Shown here one piece after another: positions 56,147 to 63,915 of a DNA stretch of 64,000 nucleotides. Every line of letters starts with the position of its first letter. Positions within the stretch are counted from its first letter, which is position 1. A program made the translations under genes and the position numbers. Below the pieces are notes generated by a model, which was not told where the DNA came from, made no database searches, and was given only the letters and a program-made list of their open reading frames with translations. The DNA is from an uncultured Pelagibacteraceae bacterium (GTDB taxonomy: Bacteria > Pseudomonadota > Alphaproteobacteria > Pelagibacterales > Pelagibacteraceae), in the NCBI GenBank assembly GCA_902521075.1, contig CABYQM010000003.1:62001-126000 (forward strand). The letters run 5' to 3'.

Positions 56147-57970
56147 GTGGAAAGAATTATTACAAAATCATTTGCAAGATTAATGGGTCGGGGTATCCAT
56201 AGAGGATTTATTACTCATGAGGAATTAAATAAATCATTAGGGAAAAGAAATTTATCTAGTGATAACCTTGCACAAGCATTTATGCATATTCTTGACGAGA
56301 ATATTGTGCTCGTTGAAAAAAAGTCTGATTATAAAATATTAAGAAAAAAAGATGCTTCTTCAAAAGAGGAGGGAAAAACTTTAGAAAAAAGTGATGATCC
56401 CATAAGAATGTATCTTAGAGAGATGGGTGGAGTTGAGCTATTATCTAGAGAAGGTGAAATAGCTATAGCAAAAAGAATAGAAGCTGGAAAAGATGTAATG
56501 CTTAATGCACTGTCCCAAAGTCCTATAACTGCACAACAATTTTTTGAATGGGATACTAAACTTCAAAATGACGAAATACTAGTTAGAGAAATAATAGATA
56601 TTGATACTAACTATATGGATGACGACGAGAATAACAATAGTTCGAAACAAAAAAAAACAGATGATGAACAGTCCACTGATGAAGCAAATAGTTCAGATGA
56701 TGAGTTTAACCCAACTTTGGCGGCAATGGAGACAGAAATTAAACCAAAAGTTCTGGAAACTGTGCATACATTAACAAAAGAATACAATAAACTTATAAAA
56801 TATCAAAAAGAGAAACTTGAGTGTGTATTAAATTCAAAAAAATTTTCGTCTTCAAAAGAAAAAAACTATAAAAAAATTGTTGATGATATTCTCGAGAATA
56901 TTAAATCACTACAATTATCTCCGTCGGTATTAGAGGAATTAGTTCAGAAACATTATTCTGAAAATAAAAAAATTATTTCTCTTGAAGGTAATCTTCTTAG
57001 ACTTGCCATTGAATCAAAAATATCTAGAGATGAATTTATAAAATTTTATATTGGCAATGAGATTAACCCAAATTTAAAAGAATTTTTAGATACAAATGAC
57101 GTTTGGAAAAAATTTTTTCAAAAAAATAAAAATGAATTTAAAAATATTAGAGACAGATTAGTAGAAATAAGTAATAAACTTGGAATTTCGGTTACAGAAT
57201 ACAAGAAGCTTGTAAGTCGTGTGCAAAAAGGCGAAAAAGAGTCTAGGATTGCAAAAAAAGAGATGGTTGAAGCTAATCTAAGATTAGTAATTTCAATAGC
57301 GAAAAAATATACTAATAGAGGTCTTCAGTTTTTAGATTTAATACAAGAAGGAAACATCGGATTGATGAAAGCTGTCGATAAATTTGAGTACAGAAGAGGT
57401 TACAAGTTTTCAACTTATGCTACTTGGTGGATAAGGCAAGCAATAACTAGATCTATAGCAGATCAAGCAAGAACTATCAGAATTCCAGTTCATATGATTG
57501 AAACTATAAACAAAATTGTTAGAACCCAAAGATTAATACTTAGTGAATTTGGTAGAGAAGCAACACCAGAAGAGCTAGCTAATAAATTACGTATGCCTTT
57601 AGAGAAGGTTAGAAAAGTTTTAAAAATTTCAAAAGAGCCAGTGTCTCTAGAGAAGCCAGTTGGAGATGAAGAAGATAGTAGTTTAGGAGATTTTATCGAA
57701 GATACAAAAGCATTGGCTCCACTTGAACAAGCAATTAAATCAAATTTAAGTGAGGCAACTACTAAAATATTATCTACTCTAACTCCAAGAGAAGAAAGAG
57801 TTCTAAGAATGAGGTTTGGAGTTGGTATGAATACCGATCATACATTAGAGGAAGTTGGGCTGCAATTTTCTGTAACAAGAGAAAGAATTAGACAAATAGA
57901 GGCAAAAGCTCTAAGAAAATTAAAACATCCAAGTAGATCCAAACAATTAAAAAGTTTTCTAGAAAGTTAG
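56147..57970 (+). CDS. rpoD: RNA polymerase primary sigma factor (sigma-70)
   Basis: This 607-residue primary sigma factor has region 1.1 at the start ([20 protein letters not shown]). Region 1.2 follows ([21 protein letters not shown]), then a charged non-conserved region (about 150-330), region 2 ([37 protein letters not shown]) and region 4 ([20 protein letters not shown], helix-turn-helix). The start is GTG. The stop codon TAG ends at 57970, and that final G is also the first base of the following tRNA-Val, so mRNA and tRNA overlap by one base. Confidence 0.97.
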   Translation: MERIITKSFARLMGRGIHRGFITHEELNKSLGKRNLSSDNLAQAFMHILDENIVLVEKKSDYKILRKKDASSKEEGKTLEKSDDPIRMYLREMGGVELLSREGEIAIAKRIEAGKDVMLNALSQSPITAQQFFEWDTKLQNDEILVREIIDIDTNYMDDDENNNSSKQKKTDDEQSTDEANSSDDEFNPTLAAMETEIKPKVLETVHTLTKEYNKLIKYQKEKLECVLNSKKFSSSKEKNYKKIVDDILENIKSLQLSPSVLEELVQKHYSENKKIISLEGNLLRLAIESKISRDEFIKFYIGNEINPNLKEFLDTNDVWKKFFQKNKNEFKNIRDRLVEISNKLGISVTEYKKLVSRVQKGEKESRIAKKEMVEANLRLVISIAKKYTNRGLQFLDLIQEGNIGLMKAVDKFEYRRGYKFSTYATWWIRQAITRSIADQARTIRIPVHMIETINKIVRTQRLILSEFGREATPEELANKLRMPLEKVRKVLKISKEPVSLEKPVGDEEDSSLGDFIEDTKALAPLEQAIKSNLSEATTKILSTLTPREERVLRMRFGVGMNTDHTLEEVGLQFSVTRERIRQIEAKALRKLKHPSRSKQLKSFLES

Positions 57971-58044
57971 GGCCGTTAGCTCAATAGTAGAGTACTGCAT
58001 TGACATTGCAGGGGTAGTTGGAGCGTAACCAACACGGCCCACCA
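57970..58044 (+). tRNA. tRNA-Val (anticodon GAC) with atypical D and T loops
   Basis: A 75-base cloverleaf with encoded CCA. Acceptor GGGCCGT/ACGGCCC pairs fully, the anticodon stem is CTGCA/TGCAG with loop TTGACAT (anticodon GAC, Val), and the T stem is GTTGG/CCAAC. The T loop reads AGCGTAA instead of the usual TTCRANY, and the D loop AATAGTA lacks the GG pair that normally contacts it. Stems are intact, so a working though unusual tRNA is plausible. It starts on the last base of the rpoD stop codon. Confidence 0.8.
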
Positions 58045-58062
58045 TTTCAAGATTATCTTTAA

Positions 58063-58089
58063 TTGATAACACAAAAAAAATGGTATAAT
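58063..58089 (+). promoter_or_regulatory. Probable promoter of the CAT-anticodon tRNA
   Basis: TTGATA (58063-58068) and a perfect TATAAT (58084-58089) are separated by 15 bases, a little short. The tRNA begins 16 bases after the -10, leaving a short leader. The tRNA could therefore be transcribed independently of the rpoD transcript. Confidence 0.5.
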
Positions 58090-58104
58090 TAAGTGTTCAA
58101 TTTT

Positions 58105-58181
58105 GGGCCTGTAGCTCAGTTGGTTAGAGCAGTACACTCATAATGTATTGGTCCCAGGTTCGAGTCCTGGCGGGCCCACCA
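58105..58181 (+). tRNA. tRNA with CAT anticodon (probably tRNA-Ile2, or elongator Met)
   Basis: A 77-base canonical cloverleaf with encoded CCA: acceptor GGGCCTG/CGGGCCC (one G-T pair), D arm GCTC-AGTTGGTTA-GAGC, anticodon loop CTCATAA, T arm CCAGG-TTCGAGT-CCTGG. The anticodon stem begins with a G-T pair and the variable loop is TGGTC, as in E. coli tRNA-Ile2 whose C34 is modified to lysidine. Elongator Met shares the anticodon loop, so the identity is not certain. Confidence 0.9.
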
Positions 58182-58257
58182 AATCAAGTAAATTTAATGT
58201 TTATAAATTATAGTTTTTTAACAATTAATTAAAAACTGTATTATCATTACAAATAAA

Positions 58258-58713
58258 ATGAAGTTTAAAATAAAAATTAAACCTAAAATATCATATTATG
58301 TTTCAATATTTGTCTCTTTTACTATTCTTCTTTACTTTGCTTATAAAGGTGTTGTTGCATATCTAATTCATCGAGAGTTATATGGAGGTGGACTAGATAC
58401 ATTGGTATTGTTGCGTGCATCTATCTCGGGAATAATGCTTCTTTTAATACTTTTATTTATACAGTTTATAAAAATACCTGATCTAAAAAGTCATCGTACA
58501 ATTTTAAGAGGAATATTTATTGGATGGACAAGTGTTTTTATAATACTTGTAATTGTTAATTTGAGCTCAATTTATTTTATTTTATTAACTGGTTTAGTGT
58601 CTTTTTTTTCATTAATTACTTTGTTTAGTTTAGAGGACCAAATTAAAGAGGAAAAAAATTCCCTTACAGAAAAAGAAATTTATCTTCTTCAACAACTTGC
58701 AAAAAAAAAGTAG
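58258..58713 (+). CDS. Membrane protein of unknown function
   Basis: This 151-residue protein has four hydrophobic segments (about residues 12-32, 49-67, 84-101 and 104-123), a basic N-terminus (MKFKIKIKPKISYY) and a charged C-terminal tail (EEKNSLTEKEIYLLQQLAKKK). I recognise no family. It is followed within 7 bases by a CIA30-like exported protein gene, so the two may be cotranscribed. The upstream 76-base gap after the tRNA is A/T-rich with no clear promoter. Confidence 0.65.
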   Translation: MKFKIKIKPKISYYVSIFVSFTILLYFAYKGVVAYLIHRELYGGGLDTLVLLRASISGIMLLLILLFIQFIKIPDLKSHRTILRGIFIGWTSVFIILVIVNLSSIYFILLTGLVSFFSLITLFSLEDQIKEEKNSLTEKEIYLLQQLAKKK

Positions 58714-58720
58714 CTCTGTT

Positions 58721-59281
58721 TTGAAAAAAAAAATATTTTTAATTTTATTTTTATTATATCAAGGCAATACTTTTTCTAATGATATGATTTTAGATAGATT
58801 AAAAAACCCCAAAATAACAAATCAATCCCAAAATTGGAATTTTATTACAGATCAAGTCATGGGAGGTGTATCAACAGGAAAATTTACAGTTGAGAAAGTT
58901 GATGGAGTACCGTGCTATAGAATGACAGGAGATGTATCCACTAAAAATAATGGTGGATTTATACAAATTAGAACAAAATTAAGTCCTGAAATTAATAGTA
59001 AAGACTATGATGGAGTATATGTAAAAGTTTATGGTAATGAAAAAAAATATAACCTTCATTTAAGAACTGGATTAACCTTAGCTCCATGGCAATATTATAG
59101 CTATACTTTTACCACAACAAAAAATTGGATTGAAATTCATGCTCCATTTGAACAATTTAAAAAATCTAATTTCTATCAACCTAAAAGTATATTGGGACAA
59201 AGTATAAAATCAGTTGGGTTAGTTGCGGGTTTTGATAATTTTAAATCAGATATTTGCTTAGGTGAAATTGGATTTTACTAA
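58721..59281 (+). CDS. CIA30-family exported protein
   Basis: This protein of about 186 residues resembles the CIA30 family (complex I intermediate-associated protein 30), a beta-sandwich carbohydrate-binding-like domain. The family pattern is WNFITDQVMGGVSTGKFTVE (about residues 38-57), GGFIQIRTKL, and a closing VAGFDNFKSDICLGEIGFY. The start is non-ATG: TTG at 58721 gives a clean signal peptide (MKKKIFLILFLLYQGNTFS), while TTG at 58697 would overlap the previous gene. A role in complex I assembly is known for the mitochondrial relative but is not shown for this exported form. Confidence 0.75.
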   Translation: MKKKIFLILFLLYQGNTFSNDMILDRLKNPKITNQSQNWNFITDQVMGGVSTGKFTVEKVDGVPCYRMTGDVSTKNNGGFIQIRTKLSPEINSKDYDGVYVKVYGNEKKYNLHLRTGLTLAPWQYYSYTFTTTKNWIEIHAPFEQFKKSNFYQPKSILGQSIKSVGLVAGFDNFKSDICLGEIGFY

Positions 59282-59872
59282 TTATTTAATTAAAAATTCC
59301 TCAAGTGTTTTAAATAATGCATTTATATCACCATCATTATTTTGGATTATAGAATTAAACTCTTCTTTTTGAGTTCTTGCTAAACTTAATCCTTCAACAA
59401 TTAAATCTCTTATCAAAGGTCTCTCTGGATTTTTTGTATAAATTCTCCAATCTATTTTTACCTGAGGTCTTTTTGATGTTGCCTCTAATACACTATTAAC
59501 AATTGTATATTTATCATTTATTTTTTTCTGCGAAACTACATTAATTCTTGGATTTGTATAATCAACTAATCTGCTTGAAAAACTTTTTAAAAAATAACTT
59601 TTAAATAATTTTTGATATTTAGCTTTTTGTTCTTCATTAATAGATTTTCTATATTTTCCTAAAGTGTACATACCTATTCCATTTATATCTACACTTCTTT
59701 CTGCAATAGCATTTAATTTAATTATTTTTGACTCGACAGGATCATCGCTAGATAATACTGATGCAGCTTCATCAACAATTTCATTGATTAAAGCGCTAGG
59801 ATCTTTTGAAAAAGAAACATTAGAGAAATTCGTAAAAAATAAAAATATAATTAAATATTTAAGGAATTTCAT
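59282..59872 (-). CDS. mlaC: MlaC/Ttg2D-like phospholipid transport protein
   Basis: This 196-residue periplasmic protein belongs to the MlaC (ABC toluene tolerance, Ttg2D) family, which shuttles phospholipids between outer and inner membranes. A signal peptide (MKFLKYLIIFLFFTNFSNVSFS) precedes the helical N-terminal part. The core contains YTLGKYRKSINEEQKAKYQKLFKSYFLKSFSS (residues about 82-113), then KIDWRIYTKN and RPLIRDLIVEGLSLARTQKEEF. It follows mlaA by 10 bases on the same strand. Confidence 0.85.
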   Translation of the reverse strand: MKFLKYLIIFLFFTNFSNVSFSKDPSALINEIVDEAASVLSSDDPVESKIIKLNAIAERSVDINGIGMYTLGKYRKSINEEQKAKYQKLFKSYFLKSFSSRLVDYTNPRINVVSQKKINDKYTIVNSVLEATSKRPQVKIDWRIYTKNPERPLIRDLIVEGLSLARTQKEEFNSIIQNNDGDINALFKTLEEFLIK

Positions 59873-59882
59873 CTGATGAAAG

Positions 59883-60683
59883 TTATTGAGTATCTAGTTC
59901 TTCCCAGTCGTCGTCGCTTAGTGTATCGGTAGTTTTATCTATATTTCTAACTTTTCTATATCTGTCTTGTAAATAAAGACTTCTTACTGATGCATACAGA
60001 TCAACAGAACTATTTTCAAGACTATCAAATGACTCTAAATTTTTTGCTCTAAAATCAACTCCACTTAATAATCTTGATGCATAGTAATCTGCTTCAGAAA
60101 AATATTGAGTATCATTAGCTACAGTAACATTATACCACGCATCTCCACCAATAATATTAACTACTGATCCAATTGAGTCTCTTACAGTAGTCGGGCCCAA
60201 AACTGGCAAAACAAAATAACAACCAGGTCCTGCACCCCAAACACCCAATGTTTGTCCATAGTCTTCTTTATCACGTTTTTTTATACCGTAATATGAAGCA
60301 ACATCAAATATTCCTGCAATTCCAAGAGTTGAGTTAATAACAAATCTGGCAGAATTTAATCCCGCATCTTTAAATTGTCCTTGAAGTACATTGTTAGGTA
60401 TAGTTACAACATTACCAAGATTGCTTAATGCATTGCTTGTGCCTGATCTAATAGGTTGAGGAAACACTCTGTATCCTTTTGCCAGTGGTTTAAAAATTAC
60501 TTTATCTAATGTTTGGTTGAATGCAAAAATTCCTCTATTAACTTTTTCAAAACAATCTTTAACTTCTACATACCCATTATCTGCTTTTCCATTTAACTTG
60601 ATTTTACCATCATCCCCCGAGTATGCTGGATTACTTATAGATGAAATTACTAGAATTAAGAAAATTGAAAGAAATTTGTTCAT
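59883..60683 (-). CDS. mlaA: MlaA-like phospholipid transport protein
   Basis: MlaA (VacJ) extracts misplaced phospholipids from the outer leaflet of the outer membrane. The 266-residue protein has CFEKVNRGIFAFNQTLDKVIFKPLAKGYR (about residues 43-71), TLGIAGIFDVA and YGQTLGVWGAGPGCYFVLPVLGPTTVRDSIG, all diagnostic. Usually it is a lipoprotein. Here the signal peptide (MNKFLSIFLILVISSISNPAYS) has no lipobox cysteine, so it may be released by a different peptidase. It leads an mlaA-mlaC pair and is divergent from an amidase gene. Confidence 0.9.
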   Translation of the reverse strand: MNKFLSIFLILVISSISNPAYSGDDGKIKLNGKADNGYVEVKDCFEKVNRGIFAFNQTLDKVIFKPLAKGYRVFPQPIRSGTSNALSNLGNVVTIPNNVLQGQFKDAGLNSARFVINSTLGIAGIFDVASYYGIKKRDKEDYGQTLGVWGAGPGCYFVLPVLGPTTVRDSIGSVVNIIGGDAWYNVTVANDTQYFSEADYYASRLLSGVDFRAKNLESFDSLENSSVDLYASVRSLYLQDRYRKVRNIDKTTDTLSDDDWEELDTQ

Positions 60684-60735
60684 AAAACACTTATAGTATA
60701 ATTAGTATTAATATAAAGATAAATTGTTTTAATTA

Positions 60736-61455
60736 ATGCCAAAAAATGTTGGAAAAATGTCGATAAATTACTCCCCAAATTTTAATTTAAGAAAAAGAAG
60801 TTTTTCAAAAGTAAAGTACCTAATTTTTCATTACACAGGAATGAAATCTGAGAAAGGAGCTATAAAAAGGCTTACAAATAAAAATACTGAAGTAAGCTGT
60901 CATTATTTTATTAAGAGAAACGGCAAAATAATTAAAATTGTTCCTGATTTGTACGTTGCTTGGCACGCTGGAATTTCATCATGGAAAAAAGATAACTTCC
61001 TAAATTTAAATTCAATAGGTATAGAGATATCTAATCCGGGGCATGAATATGGATATAAAGATTTTAGTCCAAGTCAAATTAAATCAGTTATCAGTTTATC
61101 AAAAAAGTTAAAAAGAAAATATAAAATAAAAAAAGAAAATATTTTAGGGCATTCAGATATCGCTCCTTTAAGAAAAAAGGATCCTGGAGAAAAATTCCCT
61201 TGGAAACTTTTGCATAAAAATAAAATTTGCTTGTGGCATAATATAAGTGAAAAAAACTGCAAGGAATTAAGAAAGATTAAATTAAATGACAGCAAAAAGT
61301 TTTATAAAATGTTATTTAAGTTTGGTTATAAATCAACAAATAAACCGTTCGAAAGGATTAAAATTTATAAAAATTTTCAAAGAAGATTTAGACCGCAAAT
61401 TATTAGTCGAATAGTTGATCAAGAAACTTACGCGATTCTAAAATCCTTGATTTAA
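60736..61455 (+). CDS. N-acetylmuramoyl-L-alanine amidase (AmiD/Amidase_2 family)
   Basis: This 239-residue amidase cleaves the bond between muramic acid and the peptide stem. Zinc-binding and catalytic motifs are LIFHYTGM, YVAWHAGISSW, NSIGIEISNPGHEYGY and ILGHSDIAPLRKKDPGEKFPW. A helical C-terminal extension (about residues 190-239) resembles a peptidoglycan-binding domain. No signal peptide or lipobox is visible. A second Met seven residues in is an alternative start. Lack of a signal suggests cytoplasmic recycling of anhydro-muropeptides (AmpD-like role) or an unusual export. Confidence 0.85.
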   Translation: MPKNVGKMSINYSPNFNLRKRSFSKVKYLIFHYTGMKSEKGAIKRLTNKNTEVSCHYFIKRNGKIIKIVPDLYVAWHAGISSWKKDNFLNLNSIGIEISNPGHEYGYKDFSPSQIKSVISLSKKLKRKYKIKKENILGHSDIAPLRKKDPGEKFPWKLLHKNKICLWHNISEKNCKELRKIKLNDSKKFYKMLFKFGYKSTNKPFERIKIYKNFQRRFRPQIISRIVDQETYAILKSLI

Positions 61456-61470
61456 TTGAGTTAAAAATTC

Positions 61471-61498
61471 TTGAAATTTAGTAAAAAAAGAATATCTC
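61471..61498 (+). promoter_or_regulatory. Probable rnpB promoter
   Basis: TTGAAA (61471-61476) and TATCTC (61493-61498) are separated by 16 bases. The RNase P RNA helix P1 begins 6 bases after the -10, the position expected for a transcription start. Confidence 0.55.
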
Positions 61499-61503
61499 TT
61501 TGC

Positions 61504-61863
61504 ATGCCAGATAAATGACTTATCGCTTTAATTTGTTAAAGAGGAAAGTCCGGGCTCTACAAAGACACAGTGCCAGTTAATTGCTGGCGGGGGAAACCCT
61601 AGGGATAGTGCCACAGAAAATAAACCGCCTTATCAAGGCAAGGGTGAAAAGGTGTGGTAAGAGCACACCGGCTAAGTTGGCAACAACTAGCGCATGGAAA
61701 ACCCCACTGGGAGCAAGACTGAGTAGAGATGACATTGTTAGAAATAACTAAAAGCAGTCTTTGGCTAGTCATCAGGGTTAGTTGCTTGAGCTTTAAAGTG
61801 ATTTAAAGCCTAGATAAATGATAAGTTTAAATGACAGAACCCGGCTTATAGTTTGTCTGGCAT
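61504..61863 (+). ncRNA. rnpB: RNase P RNA (type A)
   Basis: The catalytic RNA of RNase P, which matures tRNA 5' ends. Helix P1 arms ATGCCAGA and TCTGGCAT bound the gene. Universally conserved cores are present: GAGGAAAGTCCGGGCTC (61541-61557), GGGATAGTGCCACAGAAA, AAGGGTGAAA, GGTAAGAGCACACCG and CAGAACCCGGCTTATAG (61835-61851). Total is about 360 bases, normal for alphaproteobacteria. Ends are estimated from P1 pairing. Confidence 0.95.
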
Positions 61864-61876
61864 TAAAAAATTATCT

Positions 61877-61918
61877 CAAATATTCACCAAATCTTAAAAA
61901 ATGACAAGATAATATTTG
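61877..61918 (+). repeat. Hairpin-forming sequence between rnpB and the mraZ promoter
   Basis: CAAATATT (61877-61884) pairs with AATATTTG (61911-61918), with a further ATCTT/AAGAT pair inside (61891-61895 and 61906-61910). It lies between rnpB and the -35 of mraZ. It may help end or process the RNase P transcript, or be coincidental in this A/T-rich sequence. Confidence 0.35.
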
Positions 61919-61921
61919 CTA

Positions 61922-61950
61922 TTGACGCCCAGTTATAAAACCCATAATAT
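61922..61950 (+). promoter_or_regulatory. mraZ promoter
   Basis: TTGACG (61922-61927), a spacer of exactly 17 bases, and TATAAT-like TAATAT (61945-61950) make a strong sigma-70 promoter. It would start transcription about 28 bases before the mraZ ATG. It is overlaid by the CCCA repeats listed next. Confidence 0.8.
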
Positions 61951-61964
61951 CCCATAAAAACCCA
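61928..61964 (+). promoter_or_regulatory. MraZ operator: four CCCA repeats
   Basis: CCCA occurs at 61928, 61941, 61951 and 61961, that is with steps of 13, 10 and 10 bases. On the other strand this is TGGG at one-helical-turn spacing, matching the TGGGN repeats with 5-base spacers bound by E. coli MraZ. The first lies next to the -35, the second abuts the -10, and the last two are at and after the start site. MraZ therefore likely represses its own operon. Confidence 0.75.
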
Positions 61965-61984
61965 AATTTAGGATTATATGGTTT

Positions 61985-62440
61985 ATGTTTTTATCAACTT
62001 ACGAAAACAAATTGGACAAAAAGGGAAGGGTTTCAGTGCCTGCATCATATAGATCTTATTTATCAAATATTGGCTATAATGGTATAATTTGTTATCCATC
62101 TTTTAATAATCAGTGTATTGAGGCATGGCCTCAAGATCGAATAGAAAAAATTTCAAATGCAATTGACTCTCTCAACCCTTTTGAAGAAAAAAAAGATTAT
62201 TTTGCAACTTCTATATTATCTGAAAGTACAAACTTACAATTTGATAGTGAAGGAAGAGTACAAATAACTCCAAAACTATTAAAACATGCAAAAATTAAGA
62301 ATAGCATGTTATTTGTTGGTCAAGGTAAAACATTTCAAATCTGGGAACCAACACTTTTTGAAAAATTTAGGGCAAACGCTAGAAAAAAATCAAATATTAA
62401 CAGAGCAAGTCTTAAATGGGAAAAACAATTTAATAACTAA
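61985..62440 (+). CDS. mraZ: Transcriptional regulator MraZ
   Basis: MraZ is an AbrB-like DNA-binding ring protein that regulates the division and cell-wall cluster. The 151-residue protein has the two SpoVT/AbrB-type repeats: N-terminal [21 protein letters not shown] and a central [21 protein letters not shown], with [13 protein letters not shown] in the second half. It follows a strong promoter carrying CCCA (TGGG) repeats. The next gene is ftsZ (11 bases downstream), not the rsmH that normally follows mraZ. Confidence 0.93.
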   Translation: MFLSTYENKLDKKGRVSVPASYRSYLSNIGYNGIICYPSFNNQCIEAWPQDRIEKISNAIDSLNPFEEKKDYFATSILSESTNLQFDSEGRVQITPKLLKHAKIKNSMLFVGQGKTFQIWEPTLFEKFRANARKKSNINRASLKWEKQFNN

Positions 62441-62451
62441 AAGGGGAGAAA

Positions 62452-63897
62452 ATGACAATAAACTTTAAAACACCAGATATAAAAGAACTTAAACCACGAA
62501 TTCTAGTATTAGGCGTAGGGGGAGCTGGAGGAAATGCAATAAATGGAATGATTGATGCTGGTCTTCAGGGTGTAGAGTTTATTGCAGTTAATACAGATGC
62601 TCAAGATTTAAGATTAAGCAAGGCGCATACTAAAATACAAATGGGATTAAATTTAACAAAAGGTTTAGGTGCTGGAGCAAAATTAGATATTGGTCAAGCT
62701 GCTGCAGATGAATCATTAAATGAAATAGTTAATGTACTTCAAGGTGCAAATATGGTTTTCATAACTGCAGGAATGGGAGGCGGAACAGGCACAGGATCTG
62801 CTCATGTTATCGCTAGAGCAGCAAAAGAATTAAATATTTTAACAGTTGGGGTTATAACACTTCCATTTTTATACGAAGGTCCATCTAGAATGAGAAAAGC
62901 TCAACAAGGACTAGAGGAACTTAGAAAACATGTTGACACTATTATTGTTGTTCCAAACCAAAATTTATTTAAAATAGCTAGTGAGCAGACAACTTTTGAA
63001 GAATCTTTTGAATTATCAAATGATGTTTTACTGCATGGAGTCCAAAGTATTACAGATTTGATGGTCAGACCAGGTCTCATCAATTTAGATTTTGCTGATG
63101 TTGAAACTGTTATGAGCTCAATGGGTAAAGCCATGATGGGAACAGGTCAAGCAGAGGGTGAAGGGAGAGCGGTTAAAGCAGCAGAGTCTGCAATAAACAA
63201 TCCTTTAATTGATGATTATTCATTAAAAGGGGCTAAAGGACTTTTAGTGAATATAACCGGAGGTAAGGATTTAAAATTATTTGAAGTTGATGAAGCAGTT
63301 AACAAAGTTAGAGCAGAGGTTGACCCAGAAGCAGAGTTAATTATCGGAGCTATTACAGATGAAAGTTTAGATGGATTAATGAGAGTTTCAATTGTTGCAA
63401 CAGCGTTAGATGGTCAGCAACCTGAGCCAAAGTCTGTGATAAATATGGTTCATAGAATTCAAAATAGAAATCCAGGCTATTCCGAATTCTCAAATTCTGG
63501 ATCTACACAATCATTTCAATTTACAAATAACAGTAATTCGATAATTACTAATGGAGCAAATGCACTTAAAATAGAAGACGAAGTACAAAAAGAAGAATTA
63601 GCTTCCAACGGTGTAGATAGTAGTGATTTAAATGAAATATCAAGTACTTTAAAAAGCGAGACTTTAGAGCAAACGGAAGTTCCTTCAGTAAATGAAGATA
63701 ATGTTAGTATTGAAAGTAAGGCTGAAGAACAAATTTCAGAGAACAATGGCCTAGAGAATTTTGAATTAAGTGATGATGATACACCTGAACTATTTAATTC
63801 AGATACTAAAGAAGAATTATTAAATAATTCAGAAGATTCAAATTCAGAAGAAGAAGATTTAGAAATCCCAGCATTTTTGAGAAGACAAAAAAATTAA
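62452..63897 (+). CDS. ftsZ: Cell division protein FtsZ
   Basis: FtsZ is the tubulin-like GTPase that forms the division ring. The 481-residue protein has [15 protein letters not shown], the tubulin signature [13 protein letters not shown] (about residues 107-119), the T7 loop region [11 protein letters not shown], and a long acidic, disordered linker (about 340-465). The C-terminal peptide [11 protein letters not shown] binds FtsA/ZipA-type partners. It is complete and has a GGGGAG ribosome-binding site. Its place directly after mraZ and before rsmH is unusual. Confidence 0.97.
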   Translation: MTINFKTPDIKELKPRILVLGVGGAGGNAINGMIDAGLQGVEFIAVNTDAQDLRLSKAHTKIQMGLNLTKGLGAGAKLDIGQAAADESLNEIVNVLQGANMVFITAGMGGGTGTGSAHVIARAAKELNILTVGVITLPFLYEGPSRMRKAQQGLEELRKHVDTIIVVPNQNLFKIASEQTTFEESFELSNDVLLHGVQSITDLMVRPGLINLDFADVETVMSSMGKAMMGTGQAEGEGRAVKAAESAINNPLIDDYSLKGAKGLLVNITGGKDLKLFEVDEAVNKVRAEVDPEAELIIGAITDESLDGLMRVSIVATALDGQQPEPKSVINMVHRIQNRNPGYSEFSNSGSTQSFQFTNNSNSIITNGANALKIEDEVQKEELASNGVDSSDLNEISSTLKSETLEQTEVPSVNEDNVSIESKAEEQISENNGLENFELSDDDTPELFNSDTKEELLNNSEDSNSEEEDLEIPAFLRRQKN

Positions 63898-63915
63898 TGG
63901 TCTTCAAAAAAATAA

